A stretch of 64,000 bases of DNA from Rhodospirillales bacterium (lineage in GTDB: Bacteria > Pseudomonadota > Alphaproteobacteria > Rhodospirillales > SHVU01): contig SHVU01000004.1 in NCBI GenBank assembly GCA_009691105.1, forward strand, positions 18,205 to 82,204, in the 5' to 3' direction. The notes under the pieces are model-generated. The model saw nothing but the letters and a program-made list of their open reading frames with translations, was not told the DNA's origin and did no database searches. Position 1 is the stretch's first letter; each line of letters starts with the position of its first letter. Positions 52,605-64,000 of the stretch are shown here, in pieces. Made by a program: the position numbers and the translations under genes.

Positions 52605-54368
52605 ATGCCCAGCGAGCCGATGATCGGGGCCCGGCTTCTTTTGAAGGCGCTTGTCGAGCAGGGAGTCGAAGACATCTTCGGCTATCCCGGCGGCGCCGTG
52701 CTGCCGATCTACGATGAAATCTTCAAGCAGAACCGCATTCGCCACATCCTCGTTCGTCAGGAGGGTGGCGCGGTTCATGCCGCCGAGGGCTATGCCCGTT
52801 CCACCGGCAAAGTCGGCGTCGTCTTGGTGACGTCGGGTCCGGGCGCGACCAACGCCGTGACCGGCTTGACCGACGCGCTGATGGACAGCGTGCCGATCGT
52901 CTGCCTGACCGGCCAAGTCCCGACTCATCTCATCGGCAACGATGCGTTCCAGGAAGCCGACACCGTCGGCATCACGCGGCCCTGCACCAAGCACAACTAC
53001 TTGGTGAAGAACGTCAACAATCTGGCCCGCACAATCCACGAGGCCTTCCACGTCGCGCGCAGCGGCAGGCCCGGTCCGGTCGTCGTCGACCTGCCGAAGG
53101 ACGTCGTCTTGGCGATGGGACAGTACGTCTCGGCCGCCGACGCCAAGCCGAAGAGCTATCGCCCGCAAGTGAAGGGCGACGCGACCAGCATCGAGCAAGC
53201 CGTCGAGCTGATGCGCACCGCCAAGCGGCCGCTGTTCTATTGCGGCGGCGGGGTCGTCAATTCCGGTCCGCGCGCCTCGAAGCTTTTGACCGAGCTCGTC
53301 CGGACCACGGGATTCCCGTGCACCTTGACGCTCATGGGTCTCGGCACGTTCCCGGCCTCCGATCCGCAGTATCTCGGCATGGTCGGCATGCATGGGCTCT
53401 ACGAGAGCAATAACGCCATGCACGATTGCGATCTGATGATCGCCGTCGGCTCGCGCTTCGACGACCGGGTGACCGGCAAGCTCACCGCGTTCTCGCCGAA
53501 CTCGCGCAAGATCCACATCGACATCGATCCGTCGTCGATCAATAAGAACGTCCGGGTCGACATCGGCATCGTCGGCGACATCGCCAACGTCCTCGAGGAC
53601 ATGCTGGCGGTCTGGAAGGCGAAAAAGACCAGTACCGACCGCAAAGCCTTGGCGCCGTGGTGGAAGCAGATCGAGACGTGGCGGGCGCGGAAGTGCCTCA
53701 GCTATCGGCACGATTCGAAGATCATCATGCCGCAGTACGCGCTGCAGCGGCTCTACGACCTCACCAAGCATCGTGACGACGTCTACATCACGACCGAGGT
53801 CGGCCAGCATCAGATGTGGGCGGCGCAGTTCATGCGCTTCGACAAGCCCAACCACTGGCTGACGTCGGGCGGTCTCGGGACCATGGGCTATGGCTTGCCG
53901 TCCGCCATGGGCGTGCAGGTCGCGCATCCCGACGCCTTGGTCATCGATGTCGCCGGCGAAGCCTCGATCCTCATGAACATTCAGGAGATGTCGACGATCT
54001 CGCAGTACGGCCTGCCGGTGAAAGTGTTCATCCTTAACAACGAATACATGGGCATGGTCCGTCAGTGGCAGGAGCTGATGCACGGCGGTCGCTACTCGCA
54101 AAGCTACATGTCGTCGCTGCCGGATTTCGTGAAGTTGGCGGAGTCATTCCACGCCGTCGGCCTTCGCGCCACGAAGCCCGAAGAACTCGACGACGTGATC
54201 CGCGAGATGATCGCCTGTCCGAAAGCGGTCATCGCCGACATCCGCGTCGACCAGAAGGAAAACTGCTTCCCGATGATTCCGTCCGGCGCGGCCCACAACG
54301 AAATGCTCCTCGGGCCGGCCGATCAGGCCCAGAAGCCGACCTCCGAAGAAGGAATGGTCCTGGTTTAG
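52605..54368 (+). CDS. ilvB: Acetolactate synthase, large subunit
   Basis: 587 residues of the TPP enzyme fold. The N-terminal domain has DIFGYPGGAVLPIYDEIF and the catalytic-Glu region HILVRQEGGAVHAAEGYARS. The central FAD-type domain follows, and the C-terminal TPP domain has VIDVAGEASILMNIQEMSTI, here G-E-A-S in place of the commoner G-D-G-S, as in other alphaproteobacterial forms. It makes acetolactate and acetohydroxybutyrate for Val, Leu and Ile synthesis. ATG 52605 follows GGTGGAG; ilvH begins 10 nt after the stop. Confidence 0.95.
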   Translation: MPSEPMIGARLLLKALVEQGVEDIFGYPGGAVLPIYDEIFKQNRIRHILVRQEGGAVHAAEGYARSTGKVGVVLVTSGPGATNAVTGLTDALMDSVPIVCLTGQVPTHLIGNDAFQEADTVGITRPCTKHNYLVKNVNNLARTIHEAFHVARSGRPGPVVVDLPKDVVLAMGQYVSAADAKPKSYRPQVKGDATSIEQAVELMRTAKRPLFYCGGGVVNSGPRASKLLTELVRTTGFPCTLTLMGLGTFPASDPQYLGMVGMHGLYESNNAMHDCDLMIAVGSRFDDRVTGKLTAFSPNSRKIHIDIDPSSINKNVRVDIGIVGDIANVLEDMLAVWKAKKTSTDRKALAPWWKQIETWRARKCLSYRHDSKIIMPQYALQRLYDLTKHRDDVYITTEVGQHQMWAAQFMRFDKPNHWLTSGGLGTMGYGLPSAMGVQVAHPDALVIDVAGEASILMNIQEMSTISQYGLPVKVFILNNEYMGMVRQWQELMHGGRYSQSYMSSLPDFVKLAESFHAVGLRATKPEELDDVIREMIACPKAVIADIRVDQKENCFPMIPSGAAHNEMLLGPADQAQKPTSEEGMVLV

Positions 54369-54378
54369 GACGCGACCC

Positions 54379-56032
<1,654 letters not shown>

Positions 56033-56373
56033 TCGCCGTCTCGAACCACGCGGCCTGGGCGGGTCCACACAGCGCCCCGGCCGCGGATTACCCACGGCGT
56101 CGCCACGCGTGTCCACAGCAGGGCTGCGAGGGCGACGGACGTGGCTCGAAACCGTTATTCGGCCCCGACGCGTCAGCTCGATGGCTTGGGTGGCGAGGAC
56201 TGGCGGATTCCTGCCCACAAAAGGCCGCCTGACCGGCCGCAAATGAGCCCGTCAATCCCGCTAAATACCCCTCTGAGCCCCCAAATTCGGGCTTCTCGCG
56301 GCCAAAATGGGCTTTTTGCAGCGAGATTTAGCCAAATTAATTGACAAGAGGCGTTAAACATTGGAGTTATTCT
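56033..56373. other. ilvC-leuA intergenic region, first part
   Basis: No gene is convincing here. The stretch turns AT-rich from about 56230. It contains repeated AGCCC (56246, 56275) and GGGCT (56288, 56309) segments able to pair in alternative ways. The last one runs into TTTTT at 56313-56317, so an ilvC terminator of the AGCCC/GGGCT-TTTT type is possible but weak. A TTGACA hexamer at 56341-56346 is a possible -35 for the leuA leader transcript, though its -10 partner is poor. Confidence 0.45.
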
Positions 56374-56394
56374 ATGCTGTGGGTGATTAATTAG
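56374..56394 (+). CDS. Candidate leuA leader peptide MLWVIN
   Basis: Six codons ATG CTG TGG GTG ATT AAT then TAG, with GGAG (56363-56366) at 7-nt spacing. Three of five residues after Met are branched-chain (Leu, Val, Ile), which would fit attenuation control of a leucine-pathway gene. The stop codon lies inside the left arm of the inverted repeat 56389-56414. No T-run terminator follows, so the mechanism is not shown. Confidence 0.4.
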   Translation: MLWVIN

Positions 56395-56414
56395 GCGGAG
56401 AATCCGGCCTAATT
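56389..56414. repeat. Inverted repeat overlapping the leader peptide stop
   Basis: AATTAGGC (56389-56396) and GCCTAATT (56407-56414), a perfect 8-bp repeat with a 10-nt spacer. In RNA it would form a hairpin covering the end of the leader frame, so ribosome position would decide whether it folds. As DNA it could be an operator for an Lrp- or LeuO-like regulator. Confidence 0.5.
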
Positions 56415-56438
56415 CAGCCCACTAAGTCGCGGATCACG

Positions 56439-56570
56439 ATGAAACTCGCCGCTCTGGACAACTTTTTGTTCCAAGACGTCAACACCAGGTCGGTGTGGCG
56501 TCTGCGCGCGCGTTTCGCGGCCGAAGCGGTGGTCGGTGTCCGTGAAAGTCTACGACTTAGTCGCCCCTGA
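56439..56570 (+). CDS. Small reading frame in the leuA leader (43 residues), doubtful
   Basis: Opens with MKLAALDNFLFQDVNTRSVW and ends Arg-rich (ESLRLSRP). There is no good Shine-Dalgarno sequence (only CGGATC) and no family recognition. It may simply be open by chance within the leuA 5' UTR, but it occupies nearly half of the region between the leader peptide and leuA. The rest (56571-56662) holds a TCGC-TAA-GCGA hairpin and the leuA ribosome site. Confidence 0.25.
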   Translation: MKLAALDNFLFQDVNTRSVWRLRARFAAEAVVGVRESLRLSRP

Positions 56571-56662
56571 GCGCGGCGGCGTTCGCTAAGCGAGCGCGCG
56601 GCCAAAGTTCAGGGGAGCGGCATGTCGACTTTCACATTAGGACAACGAGAAGGAACGACCCT

Positions 56663-58216
56663 ATGAGCACCGCGAAAGAATCCCAACGAGTCATCATCTT
56701 CGACACCACCTTGCGCGACGGCGAACAATCGCCCGGCGCCTCGATGAACCTCGAGGAAAAAATCCGCATCGCCGAAACCCTCGAAGAGATGGGCGTCGAC
56801 ATCATCGAGGCCGGTTTCCCCATCGCCTCGCCCGGCGACTTTGAATCGGTTCGCGAAATCGCCAAGCTGGTGAAGAATTCCGTCGTTTGCGGATTGGCCC
56901 GTGCCACCCGCAACGACATCGACCGTTGCGCCGAAGCCATTCGTCCGGCCAAGCGCGGTCGTATCCACACCTTCATCTCGACCAGCCCGCTCCATATGAA
57001 GCACAAGCTCCAGATGGATCCGGAGCGGGTCCACGAGGCGGTCATCGACAGCGTCACCTATGCCCGGCGCTTTACCGACGACGTCGAGTGGAGCGGCGAA
57101 GACGGCTCGCGCAGCGATCACGATTTCCTCTGCCGCTGCATCGAAAGCGCCATCAAGGCCGGGGCCCGCACCATCAACATCCCGGACACGGTCGGCTACG
57201 CCATACCCGACGAGTTCGCGGCGTTGATCCGGACCATCATCAACCGCGTCCCGAACATCGACAAAGCGATCATCTCGGTCCATTGCCACAACGACCTCGG
57301 CTTGGCGGTCGCCAACTCGTTGGCCGCCGTCGACGCCGGAGCCCGCCAGATCGAATGCACGATCAACGGGCTCGGCGAACGCGCCGGCAACGCCGCCATG
57401 GAAGAGATCGTCATGGCGCTCCGAACCCGCCAGGACCGGATGCCGTTCGTGTCCAACGTCAAGACCGAGAACATCATGAAGGCGTCACGCCTAGTCTCGG
57501 CGGTCACCGGCTTCGTCGTTCAGCCGAACAAGGCGATCGTCGGTGCCAATGCGTTCGCGCATGAGGCCGGCATTCATCAGGATGGCGTCCTCAAGCACGC
57601 CGCGACTTACGAGATCATGACGCCCGAGTCCGTCGGGCTCAGCGCCTCGAAGATCGTGTTGGGCAAGCATTCCGGGCGCCACGCCTTTCGCGAGAAGCTG
57701 AAAGAGCTGGGCTACGACCTCGGCGATAATGCCGTCGAGGACGCCTTCGTCCGCTTCAAGGAACTCGCCGACAAGAAGAAGGACGTCTTCAACGAAGACC
57801 TGATGGCGTTGGTCGACGACGAAGTCGTACGCGTCAACGATCGGGTCCATGTCATCGGGCTCGACATCCATTGCGGCACCAAGACCCCGCCGAAGGCCGA
57901 GCTCGAGCTCGAAATCGACGGCGTCATGAAGTCCTGCAAGGCGACCGGCGATGGTCCGGTCGACGCCGCGTTCAATTGCGTCAAGGCGCTGATCCCGCAT
58001 GAAGCGCGGCTGCAACTCTATCAGGTTATGGCCGTGACCCAAGGCACTGACGCCCAGGCCGAAGTGACGGTCCGGCTCGAGGAAAACGGCAAGACCACAA
58101 ACGGTCAGGCCGCGGACACCGACACGATCGTCGCCTCGGTCAAAGCCTACGTGAACGCGCTGAACAAGCTTCTCGTTAAACGTGCAAAGACCGAGCCACC
58201 CGCAATGACGGCGTGA
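56663..58216 (+). CDS. leuA: 2-isopropylmalate synthase
   Basis: 517 residues. The HMGL-like catalytic domain begins with IFDTTLRDGEQSPGASMNLE, has SVHCHNDLGLAVANSLAAVD (metal-binding His pair) and the second signature INGLGERAGNAAMEEIVMAL. The C-terminal LeuA dimer/regulatory domain (from about residue 380) should bind leucine for feedback. It makes the first committed intermediate of leucine synthesis. ATG 56663 follows GAAGGAAC. Preceded by a long leader with possible attenuation elements. Confidence 0.96.
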   Translation: MSTAKESQRVIIFDTTLRDGEQSPGASMNLEEKIRIAETLEEMGVDIIEAGFPIASPGDFESVREIAKLVKNSVVCGLARATRNDIDRCAEAIRPAKRGRIHTFISTSPLHMKHKLQMDPERVHEAVIDSVTYARRFTDDVEWSGEDGSRSDHDFLCRCIESAIKAGARTINIPDTVGYAIPDEFAALIRTIINRVPNIDKAIISVHCHNDLGLAVANSLAAVDAGARQIECTINGLGERAGNAAMEEIVMALRTRQDRMPFVSNVKTENIMKASRLVSAVTGFVVQPNKAIVGANAFAHEAGIHQDGVLKHAATYEIMTPESVGLSASKIVLGKHSGRHAFREKLKELGYDLGDNAVEDAFVRFKELADKKKDVFNEDLMALVDDEVVRVNDRVHVIGLDIHCGTKTPPKAELELEIDGVMKSCKATGDGPVDAAFNCVKALIPHEARLQLYQVMAVTQGTDAQAEVTVRLEENGKTTNGQAADTDTIVASVKAYVNALNKLLVKRAKTEPPAMTA

Positions 58217-58297
58217 TCGGGGGCGCCTGAGGGGCGCGTGAGGGGCGGGCTTAGGCCCGGTGGAATGAAGTTCGGAAACCACGGTAAAGAGAAGTAG

Positions 58298-59344
<1,047 letters not shown>

Positions 59345-59393
59345 TTGGCGGGTCGGCGCTGGGGCCGACCATCTAGGCAGGGGATAGACGGCG

Positions 59394-60281
59394 TTGAAGG
59401 AACGAGCCCGCCAGGTTCATCGGATCATCCAACCGATCCGAAGCCTCGCCCAGCGCTTTACGTACCTGGGACTGATCGGCGCGGCTTTTGGCGCCATGCT
59501 GCTCGGCAAGGCCGATCTTGTCGTTCTCGACCGGCTCCGCGCCCATATCACCGACGTCGTCGCGCCGATTTTCGAGGCGATCTCGGGTCCGATCGCCTTC
59601 ACGGCCTCGGCGGTGCGCGAGATCCAATACCTCTCCAATCTCGAATCCGAAAACGACCGGCTCCGCGAAGACAACGCCCGGTTGATCGGCTGGCAAGCCG
59701 TCGCCCGCCATTTGGAAGCCGAGAACGAAGCCCTGCGCGGCATGCTCAATTTCAAGACCGGCCCGGAGTCGTCGACGGTGTCGGCCCGGGTCATCGCCGA
59801 CACGGGCGGCGCCTTCGCCCATAGCTTGGTGCTGAACGCCGGCAGCAACGACGGCGTTCGCAAAGGCTCGCCCGTCGTCACCGGCGACGGACTGGTCGGT
59901 CGGGTCCTGTCGGTGGGGGCGCGCTCGGCGCGGGTCCTGCTGCTGACCGACTTGAACTCGCGGACCCCGGTCCTGGTCGAGTCGACCGGAACGCGGGCCA
60001 TTCTCGCTGGCGACAACTCCGGCCGGTTGAAGCTTATTCATCTGCCCTCCGGCGCCTATGTCGCGGTCGGGGATCGGATCGTCACGTCCGGCCACGGCGG
60101 AGTCTTTCCGCCGCGCTTGCCGGCTGGAGTCGTGGTCTCGGTCGATGAGGCCGGCATCCGCGTCCAGCCGTTCGCCGACCGCAGCCGGCTCGAATATGTG
60201 CGGGTCATCGATGTCGGCCTCGAAGAGGCCCTTCGGTTGCCGCAATTGCCGATCGAGCGGAAAGCGGTCGCGCGTCAGTGA
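59394..60281 (+). CDS. mreC: Rod-shape protein MreC
   Basis: 295 residues. A cytoplasmic tip and one membrane helix (FTYLGLIGAAFGAMLLGKAD) are followed by a coiled coil (NLESENDRLREDNARLIGWQ) and the beta-barrel periplasmic part (VSARVIADTGGAFAHSLVLN, GLVGRVLSVGARSARVLLLT). Start TTG 59394 after GGGGATAG, the only start that keeps the N-terminal tip. Its stop overlaps the mreD start as GTGA. Confidence 0.93.
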   Translation: MKERARQVHRIIQPIRSLAQRFTYLGLIGAAFGAMLLGKADLVVLDRLRAHITDVVAPIFEAISGPIAFTASAVREIQYLSNLESENDRLREDNARLIGWQAVARHLEAENEALRGMLNFKTGPESSTVSARVIADTGGAFAHSLVLNAGSNDGVRKGSPVVTGDGLVGRVLSVGARSARVLLLTDLNSRTPVLVESTGTRAILAGDNSGRLKLIHLPSGAYVAVGDRIVTSGHGGVFPPRLPAGVVVSVDEAGIRVQPFADRSRLEYVRVIDVGLEEALRLPQLPIERKAVARQ

Positions 60282-60802
60282 AATCGACCTTCTGGCAAAA
60301 ACTTGATCTCCGCGCTCGCCAACTGACGCCGTTCGCCACGACGGCGCTTCTCGTCGTCCTCGGTGGTATCAGCTTGCCCATCCCGGGCTACGTGGTCATC
60401 GCCCCGGTCTTGTCCATGATCGCCGTGTATCACTGGGCGATCCATCGGCCCGACCTCTTGCCGGCCTGGGCGGTCTTTCTCGCGGGCCTGCTGCAGGACG
60501 CCATCGGCGGGACGCCGTTCGGCGTCTATGCGCTGGTCTTCCTGACGGTCTGGGGGATCGTCGTCAGCCAGCGACCGTTCCTCGCCGGGAAGCCCTTCGC
60601 GCTGGTCTGGCTCGGCTTTGTCCTGATCGGCCCTGGCGCCGGCCTCGAGGCCTGGATCCTGGTGTCGGCCTATCATTTGACGCTCGTCGATCCCGAAGCG
60701 GTACTGTTCCAGGCCGCCGCGACCGTCGGGCTGTTTCCGCCGCTCGCCGCAGCCTTCCTGTCGTGGCAACGCCGCGCCTTGGCGCCGACCGAGGACGCAT
60801 GA
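60278..60802 (+). CDS. mreD: Rod-shape protein MreD
   Basis: 174 residues with about five membrane helices, including LTPFATTALLVVLGGISLPI and LPAWAVFLAGLLQDAIGGTP, whose GLLQDAI..TPFG motif is the MreD signature. The start is GTG 60278 (GTGA overlap with mreC) and the stop overlaps mrdA as ATGA, so three genes are chained by overlaps. It is a membrane member of the elongasome. Confidence 0.9.
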   Translation: MKSTFWQKLDLRARQLTPFATTALLVVLGGISLPIPGYVVIAPVLSMIAVYHWAIHRPDLLPAWAVFLAGLLQDAIGGTPFGVYALVFLTVWGIVVSQRPFLAGKPFALVWLGFVLIGPGAGLEAWILVSAYHLTLVDPEAVLFQAAATVGLFPPLAAAFLSWQRRALAPTEDA

Positions 60803-62697
60803 ACCGCGACGGCGACCGCTCCCGCATTTTCAGCCGGCGCGCCGCAATTCTCGGTGGTGGCAAAATCCTGCTGCTCTCGACGCTGGCGGCCCGTCTCTAC
60901 TATCTCCAGGTCATCGAAGCCGAGCGCTACGCGACGCTGGCCGAGGAAAACCGCATCAACCTTCGTCTGTTGCCGCCGCGCCGCGGCCGCATCGTCGATC
61001 GTTTCGGCGAGCCGCTCGCCACCAACCAGCTGATCTATCAGGTCGTGGTGGTGCCCGAGCAGACGCCCGACATTGAGGCGACGTTGGCCTCTCTCGGGAC
61101 GATCATCGAGATCGGCGAAGGCGAAAAGCGTCGCGTCTTGCGTGAAATCCGCCGCAAGCGAAGCTTCGTGCCGATCATGGTCCGCGACAACCTCAGTTGG
61201 GAGGAAGTCGCCGCGATCGAGGTCAACGCGCCGGATCTGCCGGGCGTGTCGATCGATGTCGGTGAAACGCGAATGTACCCGTTCGCCGGCTCCCTCGCCC
61301 ATGTCATCGGCTACGTCGGCCAAGTCACCGAAAACGAAATGACCGGCTATCCGGTCCTGATGCTGCCCTCGACCCGTATCGGCAAGTCGGGAATCGAAAA
61401 GGCCCACGACAAGCAATTGCGCGGCCGCGGCGGAACGTCGCAGGTCGAGGTCAACGCCTTCGGCCGCATCATCCGCGAACTGCGCCGCGAAGAAGGCCAG
61501 CTTGGCTCCGAAGTCACGCTGACCCTCGACTATTCCTTGCAACGCTTTGTCGTCCGCCGGCTCGAAGAGCAGATCGCGGCCGCTGCTGTGGTCCTGGATC
61601 CCAACACCGGCGACGTGCTGTCACTGGCTTCGGTGCCGAGCTTCGATCCAAACGCCTTCAATCGCGGTATGAGCTCCGAGGAATGGCGCGGCTTGTCGAC
61701 CAATCCCGGCACGCCGCTCTTGAACAAGGCGATCGCCGGACTCTACTCCCCCGGTTCCACGATCAAGATGATGGTGGCTCTGGCCGCGCTCGAGGCCGGC
61801 GTCATCACCACGACGACCCGTGTGCTGTGCAACGGCAAGGTCGAGCTTGGCGACGCGACGTTCCACTGCTGGCGGAAGCACGGCCACGGCTGGCTCGATC
61901 CGCGCGGCGCCATCGTCAATTCCTGCGACGTCTTCTTCTACGAAGCGGCGCGACGGTTGGGCATCGATCGCCTCGCCGCCATGGGTAAGCGCTTCGGCTT
62001 CGGCAAACCGACCAGTCTCGACATTCCCGGCGAATTGGGCGGCGTCATGCCGACCCGGGCTTGGAAGGCGGCCAACGTCGGCGGACCCTGGCATGTCGGC
62101 GAGACGCTGATTGCCGGTATCGGCCAAGGCTACATGCTGACGACGCCTATGCAGCTCGCGGTCATGGCGTCGCGCATCGCCAACGGCGGGTTCGCCGTCG
62201 AACCGCGCCTGACGCGCCGGATCGTCGATCACAACGGCGTCGAAGACGCGCCGGAGCGAACCTTCGAGAGCTTGGGGCTCCAGCCGGCAAATCTGAAGTT
62301 GGTCTTCGACGCCATGGTCGGCGTCATGAACGAACAGCAGGGCACGGCTTATCGCTCGCGCATCACCGAGCGCGGCTTCGAGATGGCCGGCAAGACCGGA
62401 ACCAGCCAGGTCCGCCGGATTTCCAAGGCCGAACGCCAGACCAAGGTCCGCACCAACGAAAGCCTGGAATGGGCTGAGCGCGATCACGCCGTCTTCGTCG
62501 GCTTCGCGCCGGTCTCGGCGCCGCGCTACGTCTGCGCCGTGCTGGTCGAACACGGCGGCGGCGGCTCGGCCGTCGCAGCGCCCATCGCCCGCGATATTCT
62601 GCTGGAAGCGCAGCGGCTGGATCGCCGCCGCGAGGGAGCGGGCGGACAGGTTTCCACCTTGCCGGTCCCGCCCTCCGCGAGCCACGAGGGAGGCTGA
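60799..62697 (+). CDS. mrdA: Penicillin-binding protein 2
   Basis: 632 residues. An N-terminal anchor (ILGGGKILLLSTLAARLYYL) is followed by the PBP dimerisation segment (RLLPPRRGRIVDRFGEPLAT) and the transpeptidase domain. The active Ser is in YSPGSTIKMM (about residue 320), the S-x-N-type motif in IVNSCDVFFYEAAR (S-C-D), and the K-T-G in EMAGKTGTSQVRRI. It crosslinks side-wall peptidoglycan with RodA. ATG 60799 overlaps mreD by ATGA; rodA follows 4 nt after the stop. Confidence 0.95.
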   Translation: MNRDGDRSRIFSRRAAILGGGKILLLSTLAARLYYLQVIEAERYATLAEENRINLRLLPPRRGRIVDRFGEPLATNQLIYQVVVVPEQTPDIEATLASLGTIIEIGEGEKRRVLREIRRKRSFVPIMVRDNLSWEEVAAIEVNAPDLPGVSIDVGETRMYPFAGSLAHVIGYVGQVTENEMTGYPVLMLPSTRIGKSGIEKAHDKQLRGRGGTSQVEVNAFGRIIRELRREEGQLGSEVTLTLDYSLQRFVVRRLEEQIAAAAVVLDPNTGDVLSLASVPSFDPNAFNRGMSSEEWRGLSTNPGTPLLNKAIAGLYSPGSTIKMMVALAALEAGVITTTTRVLCNGKVELGDATFHCWRKHGHGWLDPRGAIVNSCDVFFYEAARRLGIDRLAAMGKRFGFGKPTSLDIPGELGGVMPTRAWKAANVGGPWHVGETLIAGIGQGYMLTTPMQLAVMASRIANGGFAVEPRLTRRIVDHNGVEDAPERTFESLGLQPANLKLVFDAMVGVMNEQQGTAYRSRITERGFEMAGKTGTSQVRRISKAERQTKVRTNESLEWAERDHAVFVGFAPVSAPRYVCAVLVEHGGGGSAVAAPIARDILLEAQRLDRRREGAGGQVSTLPVPPSASHEGG

Positions 62698-62701
62698 GCC
62701 G

Positions 62702-63853
62702 ATGTTGGCGGTGAGCCCTCTGGGCCGCTCCGAGATGACGCTCGGCGAGAAGCTCTGGCAGGTCCGCTGGTTTTTCCTGTTTCTTCTGCTTCTCTTGGCG
62801 AGCGCCGGGTTCGCGGTTCTGTATTCTGCGGCCGGCGGCCGGATCGAGCCCTGGGCCGGCCGGCAGATGCTGCGCTTCGTGGTCGGCCTTGGCTTGTTGG
62901 TCATGGTCGCGATCGTCGATACGCGGCTGTGGCTCCGCTACGCCTACGGCATTTACGGGGTTGTTCTGGCGCTTCTCGTCATCGTCGAGGTCGGCGGGGC
63001 CATCGGCATGGGTGCGCAACGCTGGCTCGATCTCGGCGTCATCACGTTGCAGCCGTCCGAGCTCATGAAGTTCGCCCTGGTTCTGGCGCTGGCGCGGTAC
63101 TTTCACTGGGCCAGCGTCGAAGCCGCCAACCGGCCGCTCTTTCTCATTCCGCCGATCGGCTTGATCCTCGTTCCGGTGGCGCTGGTCTTGCGCCAGCCAG
63201 ACCTTGGCACGGCCATCATGTTGACCGCGGGCGGCGCTGCGATCATGTTTCTCGTTGGCATCCGGATCTGGGCCTTCGTCGCCGCCGGGCTCTTGGTAAT
63301 CGGCACCTTGCCGATCGCCTGGCAGTTCCTGCGCGACTATCAGCGGGCGCGGGTCATTACCTTCCTGGACCCCGAGTCCGATCCCTTGGGGCGGGGCTAT
63401 CACATCATTCAGTCCAAGATTGCGCTGGGCTCCGGCGGTGTGTTCGGGCGCGGCTATCTGCAGGGCACGCAAAGCCACCTGAGCTTCCTGCCCGAGAAGC
63501 AGACCGATTTCATCTTCACGATGCTAGCCGAGGAATTCGGGTTGGTCGGCGGCCTGGCGCTGCTCGGCCTCGTCGTCGTCATCCTCGCCTATGGGTTCGC
63601 CATCGCGCTCCGGTCCCGCAGCCAGTTCGGGCGGTTGCTGGCGATGGGCGTCATCACGACGTTCTTCCTCTACGTCTTCATCAACGTCGCCATGGTCATG
63701 GGGCTGATCCCGGTGGTCGGCGTGCCGCTGCCGCTGATTTCCTATGGCGGCTCGGCGATGCTCGCGATGCTGTTCGGCTTCGGCCTGATGATGGGCGTCT
63801 GGGTCCACCGCGACGTCATCATTTCGCGGCACGTGATGGGCCCCGAGGTCTAG
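62702..63853 (+). CDS. rodA: RodA, SEDS peptidoglycan glycosyltransferase
   Basis: 383 residues with about ten membrane helices. Family signatures are RWLDLGVITLQPSELMKFAL near the middle, LVLRQPDLGTAIMLTAGG, LPEKQTDFIFTMLAEEFGLV (catalytic-Asp region) and the C-terminal VGVPLPLISYGGSAMLAMLF. It polymerises lipid II glycan strands for cell elongation as partner of PBP2. ATG 62702. Confidence 0.95.
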   Translation: MLAVSPLGRSEMTLGEKLWQVRWFFLFLLLLLASAGFAVLYSAAGGRIEPWAGRQMLRFVVGLGLLVMVAIVDTRLWLRYAYGIYGVVLALLVIVEVGGAIGMGAQRWLDLGVITLQPSELMKFALVLALARYFHWASVEAANRPLFLIPPIGLILVPVALVLRQPDLGTAIMLTAGGAAIMFLVGIRIWAFVAAGLLVIGTLPIAWQFLRDYQRARVITFLDPESDPLGRGYHIIQSKIALGSGGVFGRGYLQGTQSHLSFLPEKQTDFIFTMLAEEFGLVGGLALLGLVVVILAYGFAIALRSRSQFGRLLAMGVITTFFLYVFINVAMVMGLIPVVGVPLPLISYGGSAMLAMLFGFGLMMGVWVHRDVIISRHVMGPEV

Positions 63854-63884
63854 CCGGCCCGAGCCCTCGCCGGGACGTATCGAC

Positions 63885-63900
63885 AAGCCCCCGGGGCTTT
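63885..63900 (+). terminator. Possible terminator after rodA
   Basis: AAGCCC-CCG-GGGCTT with one further T, then TGCTATAG. The stem is short and the T-run minimal, so it may be weak; it sits between rodA and tRNA-Lys. Confidence 0.4.
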
Positions 63901-63921
63901 GCTATAGCCTCGGCCCTCTTC

Positions 63922-63997
<76 letters not shown>

Positions 63998-64000
63998 ATA

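Overview
The window looks like the chromosome of a high-GC alphaproteobacterium, probably Rhodospirillales-like. The strongest lineage marker is a circularly permuted two-piece tmRNA gene (44170-44458, minus strand). The alpha-type SspB, ExoD, DUF1015, LysE, AsmA and ribbon-helix-helix proteins fit the same group. No transposase, phage gene, CRISPR array or integrase was seen. Two tRNA genes are present: Val(GAC) and Lys(CTT).

Layout. 1-4.6 kb: the 3' end of a membrane protein, then minus-strand genes for a sugar epimerase, a heptose-7-phosphate-type GHMP kinase, an Ldh2-type dehydrogenase, a HIT protein and a cyclic-nucleotide-binding protein. 4.6-6.5 kb: a wrecked ABC transporter. 6.5-14.9 kb: a methyltransferase, two tandem Bcr/CflA drug exporters, a TauE exporter overlapping a ZnuA-like binding protein, a HAD dehalogenase, a DgcN-type protein, pterin carbinolamine dehydratase, ExoD and TerC. 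15-25.5 kb is unusually decayed: a P-type ATPase, a transglycosylase, phoU, a response regulator/cyclase and a GDT1-type manganese exporter are all disrupted. Intact tRNA-Val, CYTH-CHAD, RidA and N-formylglutamate amidohydrolase genes lie among them. 25.5-33.5 kb: ChaC/RidA, L36, a secreted unknown, glcDEF, a TPR protein and an unknown. 33.5-36 kb: an atypical SDR, a chimeric HlyD-cyclase pseudogene, and a TetR gene with its probable operator. 36-46.6 kb: a D-lactate dehydrogenase-like enzyme, AsmA, LysE, class I fumarase, sspB, ssrA and Mrp. 46.7-52.5 kb: hflK-hflC-degP, DUF1015 and miaA. 52.6-58.2 kb: ilvB-ilvH-ilvC and leuA, with a candidate leader peptide ahead of leuA. 58.3-63.9 kb: the mreB-mreC-mreD-mrdA-rodA cell-shape operon, then tRNA-Lys.

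How the parts connect. Three sites with PHO-box geometry (7-bp units repeated every 11 bp) lie before phoU, before the CYTH-CHAD gene and, more weakly, before chaC. This suggests a local phosphate-starvation regulon around a dead phoU. A manganese (yybP-ykoY) riboswitch with its own promoter precedes the broken GDT1 gene. The tmRNA gene is followed directly, on the same strand, by the adaptor that delivers tmRNA-tagged proteins to ClpXP.

Seven loci carry frameshifts, internal stops, deletions or fusions. They are transport, envelope or signalling genes, while the housekeeping genes between them are clean. True decay is best supported for phoU (also lost metal-site residues), the ABC transporter (5' deletion, altered Walker A lysine) and the HlyD-cyclase fusion. 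The single-base lesions elsewhere could be sequencing or assembly errors.
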